A stretch of 64,000 nucleotides of DNA, taken from the NCBI GenBank assembly GCA_032586195.1, contig JAWHQP010000001.1, forward strand, positions 248,001 through 312,000, written 5' to 3'. The stretch comes from JAWHQP01 sp032586195 (GTDB lineage Bacteria; Pseudomonadota; Gammaproteobacteria; Enterobacterales; Pasteurellaceae). Made by a program: the position numbers and the translations under genes. The notes beneath the pieces are model-generated. The model saw only the letters and a list, made by a program, of their open reading frames with translations. It made no database searches and was not told the DNA's origin. Every line of letters begins with the position of its first letter. The stretch's first letter is position 1. Below, one piece after another: positions 25,785-33,503 of this stretch.

Positions 25785-25859
25785 TGGTCGATTGATATTA
25801 AAGACGGCGGTGCGGCCCGATTTATGTTTAACCGATTGTAGAGAAGGTGCTGTCGAGTG

Positions 25860-25888
25860 TTGCATTTTGCAACACCCTGTGGTATAAA
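25860..25888 (+). promoter_or_regulatory. Promoter of rpsB-tsf
   Basis: TTGCAT (25860-25865), 17-base spacer, TATAAA (25883-25888). A TGCATTTTGCA palindrome overlaps the -35. This would give a leader of about 130 bases before rpsB. Confidence 0.75.
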
Positions 25889-25939
25889 ACGCACCGTTAT
25901 TTTGTCTTGCAGAATAACAAATTTAAATTCGTAAAAATC

Positions 25940-26012
25940 ACACACATACCGTTCGGGTAAATCGGGGTGCCAGACGGTCGATTTGCTTGGTATGTGGAGG
26001 CAAAACCCCAAT
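25940..26012 (+). promoter_or_regulatory. rpsB leader, probable S2 autoregulatory element
   Basis: CACATACC (25943-25950) pairs with GGTATGTG (25989-25996). GGGGT (25964-25968), in the enclosed loop, can pair with ACCCC (26005-26009) downstream, giving a pseudoknot just ahead of the ribosome-binding site AAAAGGA. Gamma-proteobacterial rpsB mRNAs have such a leader through which S2 represses rpsB-tsf. The pairings are seen; S2 binding is inferred from the family. Confidence 0.65.
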
Positions 26013-26027
26013 TAAAAGGAAAAAATT

Positions 26028-26768
26028 ATGGCACAAGTTTCAATGCGCGACATGCTGCAAGCCGGCGTTCACTTCGGTCACCAAACTCGTTACTGGAATC
26101 CAAAAATGAAACCGTTCATTTATGGTCCACGCAACGGTGTTCATATCATTAACCTGGAAAAAACCGTTCCAATGTTTAATGAAGCGCTTGCGGAATTAAC
26201 TCGTATTGCAGGCAACAACGGTAAAATTTTATTCGTCGGTACCAAACGTGCGGCCACTGATGCAGTGAAAGCAGCAGCATTAGACTGTCAACAATATTAT
26301 GTAAATCACCGCTGGTTAGGCGGTATGCTGACTAACTGGAAAACGGTTCGTCAATCAATCAAACGCTTAAAAGATTTGGAAACACAATCTCAAGACGGTA
26401 CATTCGATAAATTAACCAAAAAAGAAGCGTTAATGCGTACCCGTGAGATGGAAAAACTTGAGTTAAGCCTTGGCGGTATCAAAGATATGGCGGGTCTTCC
26501 GGATGCATTATTCGTTATCGGTGCGGACTACGAACATATTGCGATCAAAGAAGCAAACAACTTGGGTATTCCTGTATTCGCAGTGGTTGATACTAATTCT
26601 ACTCCGGACGGCGTTGACTTCGTTATCCCGGGTAATGATGACGCAACCCGTGCAATTCAGTTATATTTATCCGCCGCCGCAGCCGCCGTAAAAGAAGGCC
26701 GCAGCGAAGAAACCGTAGAGGAAGAGAAATTCTCTGAAGAAGCGGCGCCGGCTGACACAACAGAGTAA
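26028..26768 (+). CDS. rpsB: 30S ribosomal protein S2
   Basis: A 246-residue small-subunit protein. It starts MAQVSMRDMLQAGVHFGHQT, the invariant S2 N-terminus, and contains the family segments PFIYGPRNGVHIINLEKT and RWLGGMLTNWKTVRQSI. The C-terminal ~20 residues are acidic (EETVEEEKFSEEAAP), as in other gamma-proteobacteria. It forms an operon with tsf; a terminator-like hairpin between them probably lowers tsf expression or gives partial read-through. Confidence 0.98.
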   Translation: MAQVSMRDMLQAGVHFGHQTRYWNPKMKPFIYGPRNGVHIINLEKTVPMFNEALAELTRIAGNNGKILFVGTKRAATDAVKAAALDCQQYYVNHRWLGGMLTNWKTVRQSIKRLKDLETQSQDGTFDKLTKKEALMRTREMEKLELSLGGIKDMAGLPDALFVIGADYEHIAIKEANNLGIPVFAVVDTNSTPDGVDFVIPGNDDATRAIQLYLSAAAAAVKEGRSEETVEEEKFSEEAAPADTTE

Positions 26769-26830
26769 TCCGGAATCACGTTTTATGAGAGTGGCGAGAG
26801 CCCTTATTAATCACAATGATTAATTAATCG

Positions 26831-26860
26831 GCAGGGGCTTGAGTTCCCTGCTTTTTATTT
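26831..26860 (+). terminator. rpsB-tsf intergenic terminator/attenuator
   Basis: GCAGGG-GCTTGAGTT-CCCTGC followed by TTTTTATTT. E. coli also has an attenuating terminator between rpsB and tsf. Confidence 0.82.
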
Positions 26861-26897
26861 ATCGGCATTATTATCAGTTATCAGTATAAAGTGCGGT

Positions 26898-26978
26898 GCT
26901 GACAAAAGGTTTTTGCTTTTGAACGTTGGTTTTGCCTACGGTATCGAAGGCATAGCAACTTCCATACGAAGTTGCGTA
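26898..26978 (+). repeat. 81-base intergenic repeat, copy B
   Basis: Second copy of the element at 12230-12310, with the same length. Its terminal hairpin (26955-26975) is GCAACTTC-CATAC-GAAGTTGC, a perfect 8-base-pair stem. The arm sequence differs from copy A while pairing is kept. It lies in the tsf 5' region just behind an uptake sequence. Confidence 0.75.
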
Positions 26979-27024
26979 TAAATTTTGAGTTTTCGCATTT
27001 TATACACATATAGAGGACAAACAA

Positions 27025-27870
27025 ATGGCTGAAATCACAGCATCATTAGTAAAAGAACTCCGTGATCGTACCGGTGCGGGTATGATGGAATGTAAAAAAG
27101 CGTTAGTTGAAGCGAACGGTGATATCGAGCTGGCAATCGACAACATGCGTAAATCAGGTCAGGCAAAAGCGGCTAAAAAAGCCGGTCGTGTGGCGGCGGA
27201 AGGTGTTATCGTTGCGCGCATAGCCGACGGTTTCGGCGTATTGGTGGAAATGAACTGCGAAACTGACTTTGTAGCAAAAGACGCAGGTTTCCTTGGTTTG
27301 GCCAACGAAGTCGCGGATTATGCGATGGCTCACAAAGGCACGAAAATCGAAGATTTACAAGCAAAATTTGAAGAAGAACGCGCGGCATTAGTAGCGAAAA
27401 TCGGTGAAAACATGACTATCCGTCGTGTTCAGTACTTGGAAGGTAACGTGATAGCTCAATACTTACACGGTGCGAAAATCGGCGTATTGGTAGCGGGCGA
27501 AGGTTCTGCGGATGAACTTAAAAAAATCGCGATGCACGTTGCCGCAAGCCGCCCAGAATATGTGAATCCTTCCGACGTGCCGGCTAATGTTGTTGCGCAC
27601 GAACGTGAAATTCAGGTGGATATTGCAATGCAGTCCGGTAAACCGCGTGAAATCGCGGAAAAAATGGTTGAAGGCCGTATGAAGAAATTCACCGGTGAGG
27701 TATCGTTAACCGGTCAGGCATTCGTTATGGATCCTTCACAATCAGTGGGTGACTATTTGAAATCCGTTAATACCGCTGTATCAAACTTCATCCGTTTGGA
27801 AGTGGGCGAAGGTATCGAGAAAGTTGAAACAGACTTCGCGGCGGAAGTGGCGGCAATGTCAAAAGCATAA
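27025..27870 (+). CDS. tsf: Elongation factor Ts
   Basis: A 281-residue guanine-nucleotide exchange factor for EF-Tu. The N-terminal UBA-like domain begins MAEITASLVKELRDRTGAGM. The TDFV motif that contacts EF-Tu is in NCETDFVAKDAGF (about residues 79-91). Two dimerisation-core subdomains follow, and the C-terminal module is present. Length matches E. coli (283). AGAGGA precedes the ATG. It is the distal gene of rpsB-tsf. Confidence 0.98.
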   Translation: MAEITASLVKELRDRTGAGMMECKKALVEANGDIELAIDNMRKSGQAKAAKKAGRVAAEGVIVARIADGFGVLVEMNCETDFVAKDAGFLGLANEVADYAMAHKGTKIEDLQAKFEEERAALVAKIGENMTIRRVQYLEGNVIAQYLHGAKIGVLVAGEGSADELKKIAMHVAASRPEYVNPSDVPANVVAHEREIQVDIAMQSGKPREIAEKMVEGRMKKFTGEVSLTGQAFVMDPSQSVGDYLKSVNTAVSNFIRLEVGEGIEKVETDFAAEVAAMSKA

Positions 27871-27888
27871 TTCATAATTGAGTTATCA

Positions 27889-27914
27889 GGCGAGAGAGTA
27901 TCTCGCCTTTTTTA
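27889..27914 (+). terminator. Intrinsic terminator of tsf
   Basis: GGCGAGA-GAGTA-TCTCGCC followed by TTTTTT. Confidence 0.92.
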
Positions 27915-27993
27915 GCTTTAAAAAACGGCTGATAAAGCCGTATTCATTACAAACGGTGTGGATTTTAACCCTCAAGCTAACATGGGATATAAC

Positions 27994-28626
27994 ATGACAA
28001 ATCAATTTTTTGAACAGGTAAAATTAGAAGACATTGCGTCAAAAGGCGGCTACGGTATCGGTTTACAGATTGGGCAGCAGCTGGCTCAGAGCAAAATGGC
28101 CGTCAATGTTGAGGCGGTTGCCAAGGGCATTTATGACGTGCTTAACGGCAATCCGCCGGCTTTGGATTTAAACGAAGTAAGCAAAGCCTTACAACAATTA
28201 CAACAGGAAGCAAATGAGTCGGTGCAGGCTGAATTTAAACAATTTGCAGAAGATGGTAAAACCTTTCTGGAATTTAACGCAAAACAAGACGGCGTAACCG
28301 TTACCGATTCCGGTCTGCAATATGAAATCCTGACCGTCGGTACGGGCAAAGTGCCTTCCCGCGATGATACCGTGCGCGTGCATTATACCGGTACGCTAAT
28401 TGACGGTACCGTGTTTGACAGTTCCGTAACCCGTGGTCAACCGGCGGAATTCCCAGTGACCGGTGTAATTGCAGGTTGGGTTGAGGCGTTGCAGCTAATG
28501 CCCGTCGGTTCAAAATGGCGGTTGGCAATCCCGCATCATCTCGCTTACGGCGAACGCGGTGCCGGCGCTTCCATTCCTCCGTTCAGCACCTTGATTTTTG
28601 AAGTGGAATTGTTGGACATCGTTTAA
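27994..28626 (+). CDS. fklB: FKBP-type peptidyl-prolyl isomerase FklB
   Basis: A 210-residue FKBP. The N-terminal dimerisation/chaperone domain (about 1-110) contains ASKGGYGIGLQIGQQLA. The C-terminal FKBP domain has VRVHYTGTLIDGTVFDSSV, PAEFPVTGVIAGWVEAL and the closing YGERGAGASIPPFSTLIFEVEL, almost identical to E. coli FklB. No signal peptide is seen, so it is cytoplasmic, unlike FkpA. I chose the ATG at 27994 because the preceding GGGATA acts as a ribosome-binding site and homologs start here. In-frame ATG/other starts at 27982 and 27958 are less likely. Confidence 0.92.
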   Translation: MTNQFFEQVKLEDIASKGGYGIGLQIGQQLAQSKMAVNVEAVAKGIYDVLNGNPPALDLNEVSKALQQLQQEANESVQAEFKQFAEDGKTFLEFNAKQDGVTVTDSGLQYEILTVGTGKVPSRDDTVRVHYTGTLIDGTVFDSSVTRGQPAEFPVTGVIAGWVEALQLMPVGSKWRLAIPHHLAYGERGAGASIPPFSTLIFEVELLDIV

Positions 28627-28648
28627 TGCATAGAACATAGATTCAACT

Positions 28649-28675
28649 GGGGCGGTTTGAAACCGCCCGTTTTTG
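28649..28675 (+). terminator. Intrinsic terminator of fklB
   Basis: GGGCGGTTT-GAAACCGCCC stem followed by GTTTTT. Confidence 0.88.
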
Positions 28676-28726
28676 CAGTCATGATGAGACGCCTTATATT
28701 CGGGGCAAAATAATCCTTGCTGGCTA

Positions 28727-28755
28727 TTGTTCCTCATCTTTAAAAAGGGTATAGT
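28727..28755 (+). promoter_or_regulatory. Promoter of tatABC-hemB
   Basis: TTGTTC (28727-28732), 17-base spacer, TATAGT (28750-28755), 43 bases before tatA. Confidence 0.6.
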
Positions 28756-28797
28756 CGCACAGTATTTTGTTATTTTTTACATATAGAAGGAAAAATT

Positions 28798-29025
28798 ATG
28801 GGTGGTATCAGCATTTGGCAATTACTCATTATTGTTGCCATTATTGTATTGCTTTTCGGCACTAAGAAATTAAGAACCCTTGGTGAAGACTTGGGTGCAT
28901 CCGTGAAAGGCTTTAAAAAGGCGATGGCAGATGAATCCGAGTCGAAAGACGCTGATTTTAAAGCGATCGACAAAAACCGGGCTGAAACTTCGGCAGAACA
29001 GAAAAAAGAGAAAGAACAGGCTTAA
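28798..29025 (+). CDS. tatA: Sec-independent translocase subunit TatA
   Basis: A 75-residue pore-forming subunit of the twin-arginine translocase. The N-terminal MGGISIWQLLIIVAIIVLLFG is one membrane helix. It is followed by the FGTKKLRTLG hinge and an amphipathic helix (GEDLGASVKGFKKAM), then a charged tail. It heads the tatABC-hemB transcript. A Tat substrate (ftsP) is encoded in the same window. Confidence 0.96.
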   Translation: MGGISIWQLLIIVAIIVLLFGTKKLRTLGEDLGASVKGFKKAMADESESKDADFKAIDKNRAETSAEQKKEKEQA

Positions 29026-29028
29026 TTT

Positions 29029-29595
29029 GTGTTTGATATTGGTTTTTCCGAACTTCTCCTTGTTTTCATTATCGGCTTAGTGGTACTCGGCCCTAAGCGC
29101 ATGCCTGTGGCGATCCGCACGGTGATGGGCTGGGTGCGCACCATTCGCGGTTTGGCGGCGAACGTGCAGAATGAACTGGCTCAGGAACTCAAATTGCAGG
29201 AACTGCAGGAAAGTATCAAGAAAGCGGAGCATCTCAATCTCACCTCGCTTTCCCCCGATTTAGCCAAAACGGTGGAAGAACTAAAGGAATCCGCCAATAA
29301 AATTAAAGCGGATTTGGATAAAGCCGCTACTGAGGCGCACACCACGGTGGAAGAACAGATTCAGCAAATGCGTGAGGAGAACGCTCTTTCTCAGGCAAAT
29401 AAAACGATGGAAGCCGCCGGCGAGCAGATCAGCGAGAATCTGATGGCGGTGACAAAAACTGACGAAAACAGCACCGCACTTTCACCCGAACAAACGGAAC
29501 ATGCCGAACAGTTCGCCATTGAAAAACAAGCCGCACACGCCGATGATTATTCCGTGAAACCGGCGGCGTCAGAACACCCTAAAGCGAAAAGCTAA
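29029..29595 (+). CDS. tatB: Sec-independent translocase subunit TatB
   Basis: A 188-residue subunit that with TatC recognises twin-arginine signal peptides. The start is GTG at 29029, three bases after the tatA stop. MFDIGFSELLLVFIIGLVVLGPKRMP contains the membrane helix with the conserved Glu and GPKR hinge. A long coiled-coil-prone amphipathic region follows. The C-terminal part is acidic and variable. An uptake sequence within it (about 29470) encodes NSTALSP. Confidence 0.95.
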   Translation: MFDIGFSELLLVFIIGLVVLGPKRMPVAIRTVMGWVRTIRGLAANVQNELAQELKLQELQESIKKAEHLNLTSLSPDLAKTVEELKESANKIKADLDKAATEAHTTVEEQIQQMREENALSQANKTMEAAGEQISENLMAVTKTDENSTALSPEQTEHAEQFAIEKQAAHADDYSVKPAASEHPKAKS

Positions 29596-29616
29596 ATCTA
29601 TTTAAATTCGAGCACT

Positions 29617-30390
29617 ATGAACGTTGAAGATACTCAGCCCCTTATTAGTCATTTGGTTGAATTGCGTAACCGTTTGATGCGTTCAATTATTTGTGTGTTG
29701 GTGGTTTTTTGTGCGTTAGTGTATTTTTCTAACGATATTTATCATTTGATCGCCACGCCTTTACTGAATGCCATGCCCAAAGGTTCAAGCATGATAGCCA
29801 CTAATGTGGCGGCACCGTTTTTTACCCCGATTAAACTGACGGGCATTACGGCGGTATTTCTTTCCGTGCCTTATATTCTGTACCAAATCTGGGCATTTGT
29901 GGCCCCTGCTCTCTATCAGCATGAAAAACGCCTGGTTTATCCGCTGCTGTTTTCCAGTACGGTGTTATTCTATGCGGGCGTGGCGTTCGCCTATTATGTG
30001 GTGTTCCCTATCGTGTTCGGTTTTTTAACCAAAACGGCTCCCGAAGGAGTCGCGGTAGCGACGGATATCAGCAGCTACCTGGATTTCGTATTAACCCTGT
30101 TCCTGGCTTTCGGCGTGTGTTTTGAAGTGCCGGTAGCGATTGTTTTACTGTGCTGGGCGGGTGTTACCACACCGGAAGATTTGAAGGAAAAACGCCCTTA
30201 TATCATCGTAGCGGCTTTTATTGTCGGCATGCTGCTCACACCGCCCGATATCTTCTCACAAACCTTGCTCGCCGTGCCGATGTGCTTATTGTTTGAGATC
30301 GGCATTATTTGTGCGCGCTTTTATCGACCGAAAAACGATGAAAATCAGGATGAAAGTGCGGTGTCAAAAACAGGAGAAAATAAGGAATAA
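29617..30390 (+). CDS. tatC: Sec-independent translocase subunit TatC
   Basis: A 257-residue six-helix membrane protein, the signal-peptide receptor of the Tat system. It starts QPLISHLVELRNRLMRSI (conserved N-terminal L-x-E-L-R) and carries the family segments PFFTPIKL, PYILYQIWAFVAPALY, and FEVPVAIVLL. The C-terminal tail contains an uptake sequence (about 30354) encoding ESAVSKT, showing how such signals add residues to a permissive tail. hemB starts two bases after the stop. Confidence 0.96.
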   Translation: MNVEDTQPLISHLVELRNRLMRSIICVLVVFCALVYFSNDIYHLIATPLLNAMPKGSSMIATNVAAPFFTPIKLTGITAVFLSVPYILYQIWAFVAPALYQHEKRLVYPLLFSSTVLFYAGVAFAYYVVFPIVFGFLTKTAPEGVAVATDISSYLDFVLTLFLAFGVCFEVPVAIVLLCWAGVTTPEDLKEKRPYIIVAAFIVGMLLTPPDIFSQTLLAVPMCLLFEIGIICARFYRPKNDENQDESAVSKTGENKE

Positions 30391-30392
30391 TC

Positions 30393-31415
30393 ATGACTCG
30401 ACAAATTTTTACCGGATTCCCTTCCCGCCGTTTGCGCCGTTTGCGTAAACAGGATTTCAGCCGTCGTTTGGTGGCGGAACATAAATTAACCGCAGATGAT
30501 TTAATTTATCCCGTGTTTATTATCGAAGGGGAAAATCATCGTGAACCCGTGCCTTCCATGCCGAAAGTGGAGCGTGTTACCATCGATCAGTTACTGATTG
30601 AAGCCGGTTTGCTGGTGAAATATGGCGTACCTGTAATTGCTCTTTTCCCCGTCGTGGAACAGGATAAAAAATCTTTAACCGCGGATGAAGCCTATAATCC
30701 CAATGGTTTGGTACAACGTGCGGTGCGGGCGCTGAAAGCGGCATATCCTGAATTGGGCGTATTGACCGATGTGGCGTTGGATCCTTACACCATTCATGGT
30801 CAGGACGGTATCATTGATGAAAACAACTATGTCCTGAACGACGTTACCACCGACGTATTGGTTAAGCAGGCGCTTTCTCATGCGGAGGCGGGAGCGGATA
30901 TTGTCGCACCGAGCGATATGATGGATGGTCGTATCGGCAGAATCCGTCAGGCTTTGGAGCGGCACGACTTTATCAATACGCAAATCATGGCGTATTCCGC
31001 CAAATATGCTTCCGATTTTTACGGGCCTTTCCGCGACGCGGTGGGTTCGGCGGGCAACCTGAAAGGCGGCGATAAAAAGACTTATCAGGTTGATCCGGCA
31101 AACGGCAACGAAGGTTTGCAGGAAGTGGCATTGGATCTACAGGAAGGGGCGGATATGGTCATGGTAAAACCGGGTATGCCTTATTTGGATATGGTTTATC
31201 GCGTGAAAGACTATTTCGGCGTGCCAACCTTTGCCTACCAGGTCTCGGGCGAATACGCCATGTATATGGCGGCCATTCAAAACGGCTGGCTCAAAGAAAA
31301 AGAATGTATTATGGAAGGCTTGCTCTGTTTCAAACGGGCCGGTGCCGACGGCATTCTCACCTACTTTGCCAAACAGGTCGCGGAATGGTTATATGAAGAA
31401 GGTAAAACTGACTGA
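30393..31415 (+). CDS. hemB: Delta-aminolevulinic acid dehydratase (porphobilinogen synthase)
   Basis: A 340-residue enzyme condensing two 5-aminolevulinates to porphobilinogen in haem synthesis. The two active-site lysines sit in MAYSAKYASDFYGPFRDA and MVMVKPGMPYLDM. The metal-site loop reads VALDPYTIHGQDG rather than the Cys-rich DTCFCEYTxHGHCG of zinc enzymes such as E. coli. It therefore belongs to the zinc-free, magnesium-stimulated type known from Pseudomonas. It follows tatC by two bases, so it is in the tat operon. Its presence implies endogenous haem synthesis, unlike H. influenzae. Confidence 0.95.
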   Translation: MTRQIFTGFPSRRLRRLRKQDFSRRLVAEHKLTADDLIYPVFIIEGENHREPVPSMPKVERVTIDQLLIEAGLLVKYGVPVIALFPVVEQDKKSLTADEAYNPNGLVQRAVRALKAAYPELGVLTDVALDPYTIHGQDGIIDENNYVLNDVTTDVLVKQALSHAEAGADIVAPSDMMDGRIGRIRQALERHDFINTQIMAYSAKYASDFYGPFRDAVGSAGNLKGGDKKTYQVDPANGNEGLQEVALDLQEGADMVMVKPGMPYLDMVYRVKDYFGVPTFAYQVSGEYAMYMAAIQNGWLKEKECIMEGLLCFKRAGADGILTYFAKQVAEWLYEEGKTD

Positions 31416-31501
31416 TTGATTTCGCTTTCCTGCTTGATGTTTATATCAAGATAGGAGGTAAAGTGCGGTGTCGAAATTAGGAGTTTTGTCGGCAGTTGTA
31501 C

Positions 31502-31592
31502 GAAGGGCGTATGCATCCCCTACGTTTCAAAGGGTTAACCAAATTACCTTGTGATCAATGATTATTGTAGAGGCGTATTGCATACGCCCCTT
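31502..31592. repeat. Inverted mini-repeat (GGGCGTATGCA / TGCATACGCCC)
   Basis: 31505-31515 and 31579-31589 are perfect 11-base inverted copies. Both have a GTAG-purine-GG flank on the outer or inner side, so they look like two oppositely oriented copies of one short intergenic repeat. The second copy is itself palindromic (GGCGTAT-TGC-ATACGCC). It lies in the 256-base hemB-efp gap, with an uptake sequence at about 31461. Confidence 0.7.
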
Positions 31593-31625
31593 ATTGCGGT
31601 TAATGCCTAATTTCAGCGTTACGAT

Positions 31626-31660
31626 AAAAAACGGCGTCCCAAAGAACGCCGTTTTTTTAC
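31626..31660. terminator. Bidirectional terminator between hemB and efp
   Basis: AAAAAACGGCGT...ACGCCGTTTTTTT: a stem flanked by A-run and T-run, serving both converging genes. Confidence 0.9.
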
Positions 31661-31671
31661 AAGAAACTTAA

Positions 31672-32238
31672 TTATTTAACGCGGGATACATATTCGCCGG
31701 AGCGGGTATCTACACGGATAACTTCACCGATTTGTACGAATAACGGCACACGAACCACCGCCCCCGTGCTCAAGGTTGCCGGTTTACCGCCCGTACCGGC
31801 CGTATCGCCTTTAAGACCCGGATCCGTGTCAACCACTTCTAATTCCACGAAATTCGGCGGGGTAACGGAAATCGGCGTGCCGTTCCACAGCGTGAGGATA
31901 CACTCCGCCTGGTCAACCAGCCATTTATCGTTGTCGCCTAAAGCCTTGGCGTCGGCGGAAATCTGTTCAAAGGTTTCCGGATGCATAAAGTACCAGAAAT
32001 CTTCGTCTTTGTAGGAATAGATATAGTTGGTGTCCATCACGTCCGCCGCTTCAACCGAAGTACCCGATTTGAAGTTCACGTCCAACACCTTGCCTGAAAT
32101 TAATTTACGAATACGCGTACGCGTGAAAGCCTGACCTTTACCCGGTTTTACGAATTCATTTTCAACAATCACGCAAGGCTCGCCGTCCTGCATAATTTTA
32201 AGACCCGGTTTAAAATCAGTGGTAGTATATGTAGCCAT
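31672..32238 (-). CDS. efp: Elongation factor P
   Basis: A 188-residue tRNA-mimicking factor that rescues ribosomes stalled at polyproline. Three beta-barrel domains are present (KOW-like N-terminal, OB and C-terminal ending VRVPLFVQIGEVIRVDTRSGEYV). The tip loop VKPGKGQAF carries Lys34, the residue beta-lysylated by EpmA after EpmB makes beta-lysine. The EpmB gene lies immediately upstream on the other strand, giving strong functional context. Start ATG at 32238 has GAGGATAAT before it. Confidence 0.97.
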   Translation of the reverse strand: MATYTTTDFKPGLKIMQDGEPCVIVENEFVKPGKGQAFTRTRIRKLISGKVLDVNFKSGTSVEAADVMDTNYIYSYKDEDFWYFMHPETFEQISADAKALGDNDKWLVDQAECILTLWNGTPISVTPPNFVELEVVDTDPGLKGDTAGTGGKPATLSTGAVVRVPLFVQIGEVIRVDTRSGEYVSRVK

Positions 32239-32272
32239 ATTATCCTCAATTGATGGAGCTGTTTTTTATAAA

Positions 32273-33295
32273 GTGCGTATTTTAACCCAAAATCACTCAG
32301 TTAGAGAAGAGCAAAACACGGAGAATTGGCTGGAAATTCTTGCCAACGCTATTTCTGATCCCGAAAAGTTATTAACCACACTTGATCTGCCTGTGGCGGA
32401 ATTCAGCCGGGATATTGCCGCCCGCCGTTTATTTCCTATGCGCGTGCCGCAGCCCTTTGTGGATAAAATGCAGCGGGGCAATCGCCGCGATCCGTTGTTT
32501 TTGCAGGTGATGTCCGCGCGGGAAGAATTTTTCCCGGCGGAAGGGTTCAGCAAAGATCCGTTGCAGGAGCAATCTCCCGCCGCTCCCAATGTGCTGCATA
32601 AATATCACAATCGCCTGTTGCTGATGGTGAAAGGCGGTTGCGCCGTCAACTGCCGTTATTGTTTCCGTCGTCATTTTCCCTATCAGCAAACCAAGGGGGA
32701 TAAAGAAAACTGGCGGCAGGCGGTGGATTATATCGCCCGCAACCCGCAGATTGAAGAAGTCATCTTTTCCGGCGGTGATCCGCTGATGGCAAAGGATCAT
32801 GAATTAGACTGGCTGATAAAACAGCTGGAAAACGTACCGCACCTGAGCCGCCTGCGGATTCACACCCGGCTGCCGGTAGTTATTCCGCAGCGTATCACGG
32901 ATACTCTGTGTCGGATGTTGGAAAATACCCGGCTGAAAACCATACTGGTAACGCATATCAATCACCCGAATGAAATTGACGCGTTACTGGAAAATGCCAT
33001 GTTTAAACTGAAACATGCCGGCGTGGTGCTGCTGAATCAATCGGTTATGCTGAAAAATGTGAATGATGACGCGCAGACTCTCAAAATCCTGAGTGATAAA
33101 TTATTTGCCGCGGGCATTCTGCCTTATTATCTGCATTTGTTCGACAAGGTGGAAGGCGCGAGCCATTTTTATCTGCCTGACGCGCAAGCGCTAAAAATTT
33201 ATCGGCAATTGCAAAGTATTACTTCGGGCTATCTGGTGCCGAAACTGGCTCGGGAAATTCCCCATGAACCGAATAAAACTTTGTTTACCGCCTAG
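32273..33295 (+). CDS. epmB: EF-P beta-lysylation protein EpmB (lysine 2,3-aminomutase family)
   Basis: A ~340-residue radical-SAM enzyme converting L-alpha-lysine to R-beta-lysine for EF-P modification. The cluster motif is CAVNCRYC (C-x3-C-x2-C), preceded by LLMVKGG. Downstream segments IEEVIFSGGDPLMAKDHELDW, RIHTRLPVVIPQRI and LYYLHLFDKVEGASHF match EpmB/YjeK closely. It is divergent from efp with only about 34 bases between. The start is uncertain: I prefer GTG at 32273 (protein begins VRILTQNHS), because the longer frame overlaps the efp start. A GGAG lies 14 bases upstream, which is long. Confidence 0.92.
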   Translation: MRILTQNHSVREEQNTENWLEILANAISDPEKLLTTLDLPVAEFSRDIAARRLFPMRVPQPFVDKMQRGNRRDPLFLQVMSAREEFFPAEGFSKDPLQEQSPAAPNVLHKYHNRLLLMVKGGCAVNCRYCFRRHFPYQQTKGDKENWRQAVDYIARNPQIEEVIFSGGDPLMAKDHELDWLIKQLENVPHLSRLRIHTRLPVVIPQRITDTLCRMLENTRLKTILVTHINHPNEIDALLENAMFKLKHAGVVLLNQSVMLKNVNDDAQTLKILSDKLFAAGILPYYLHLFDKVEGASHFYLPDAQALKIYRQLQSITSGYLVPKLAREIPHEPNKTLFTA

Positions 33296-33419
33296 GAAAT
33301 CATAGGCAAATGAGGAAAGATCCGATAAAATATCGCACGATCACATTAAGACGTGAGGCATTGTATTTTTTAAAGATTTTGAATGCTTGGTACGGCAAAC
33401 CGTGCTGAGTAAGTATCAA

Positions 33420-33438
33420 CCGGCCCCGCAACGGCCGG
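33420..33438. other. GC-rich hairpin in the epmB-oapA gap
   Basis: CCGGCC-CCGCAAC-GGCCGG, with an uptake sequence 20 bases further on. No T-run follows, so it is a structured spacer rather than a clear terminator. The remainder of 33296-33503 shows no gene. Confidence 0.45.
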
Positions 33439-33503
33439 AGCAAAACTCGCGTTTTCAACACCGCACTTTTGTGCATTTATGACGTTTAGTACCGAGGTAT
33501 ATC

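Noticed and set aside
33420..33438. epmB terminator
   Set aside because: The GC-rich hairpin lacks a T-run on either strand, so I list it only as structure.
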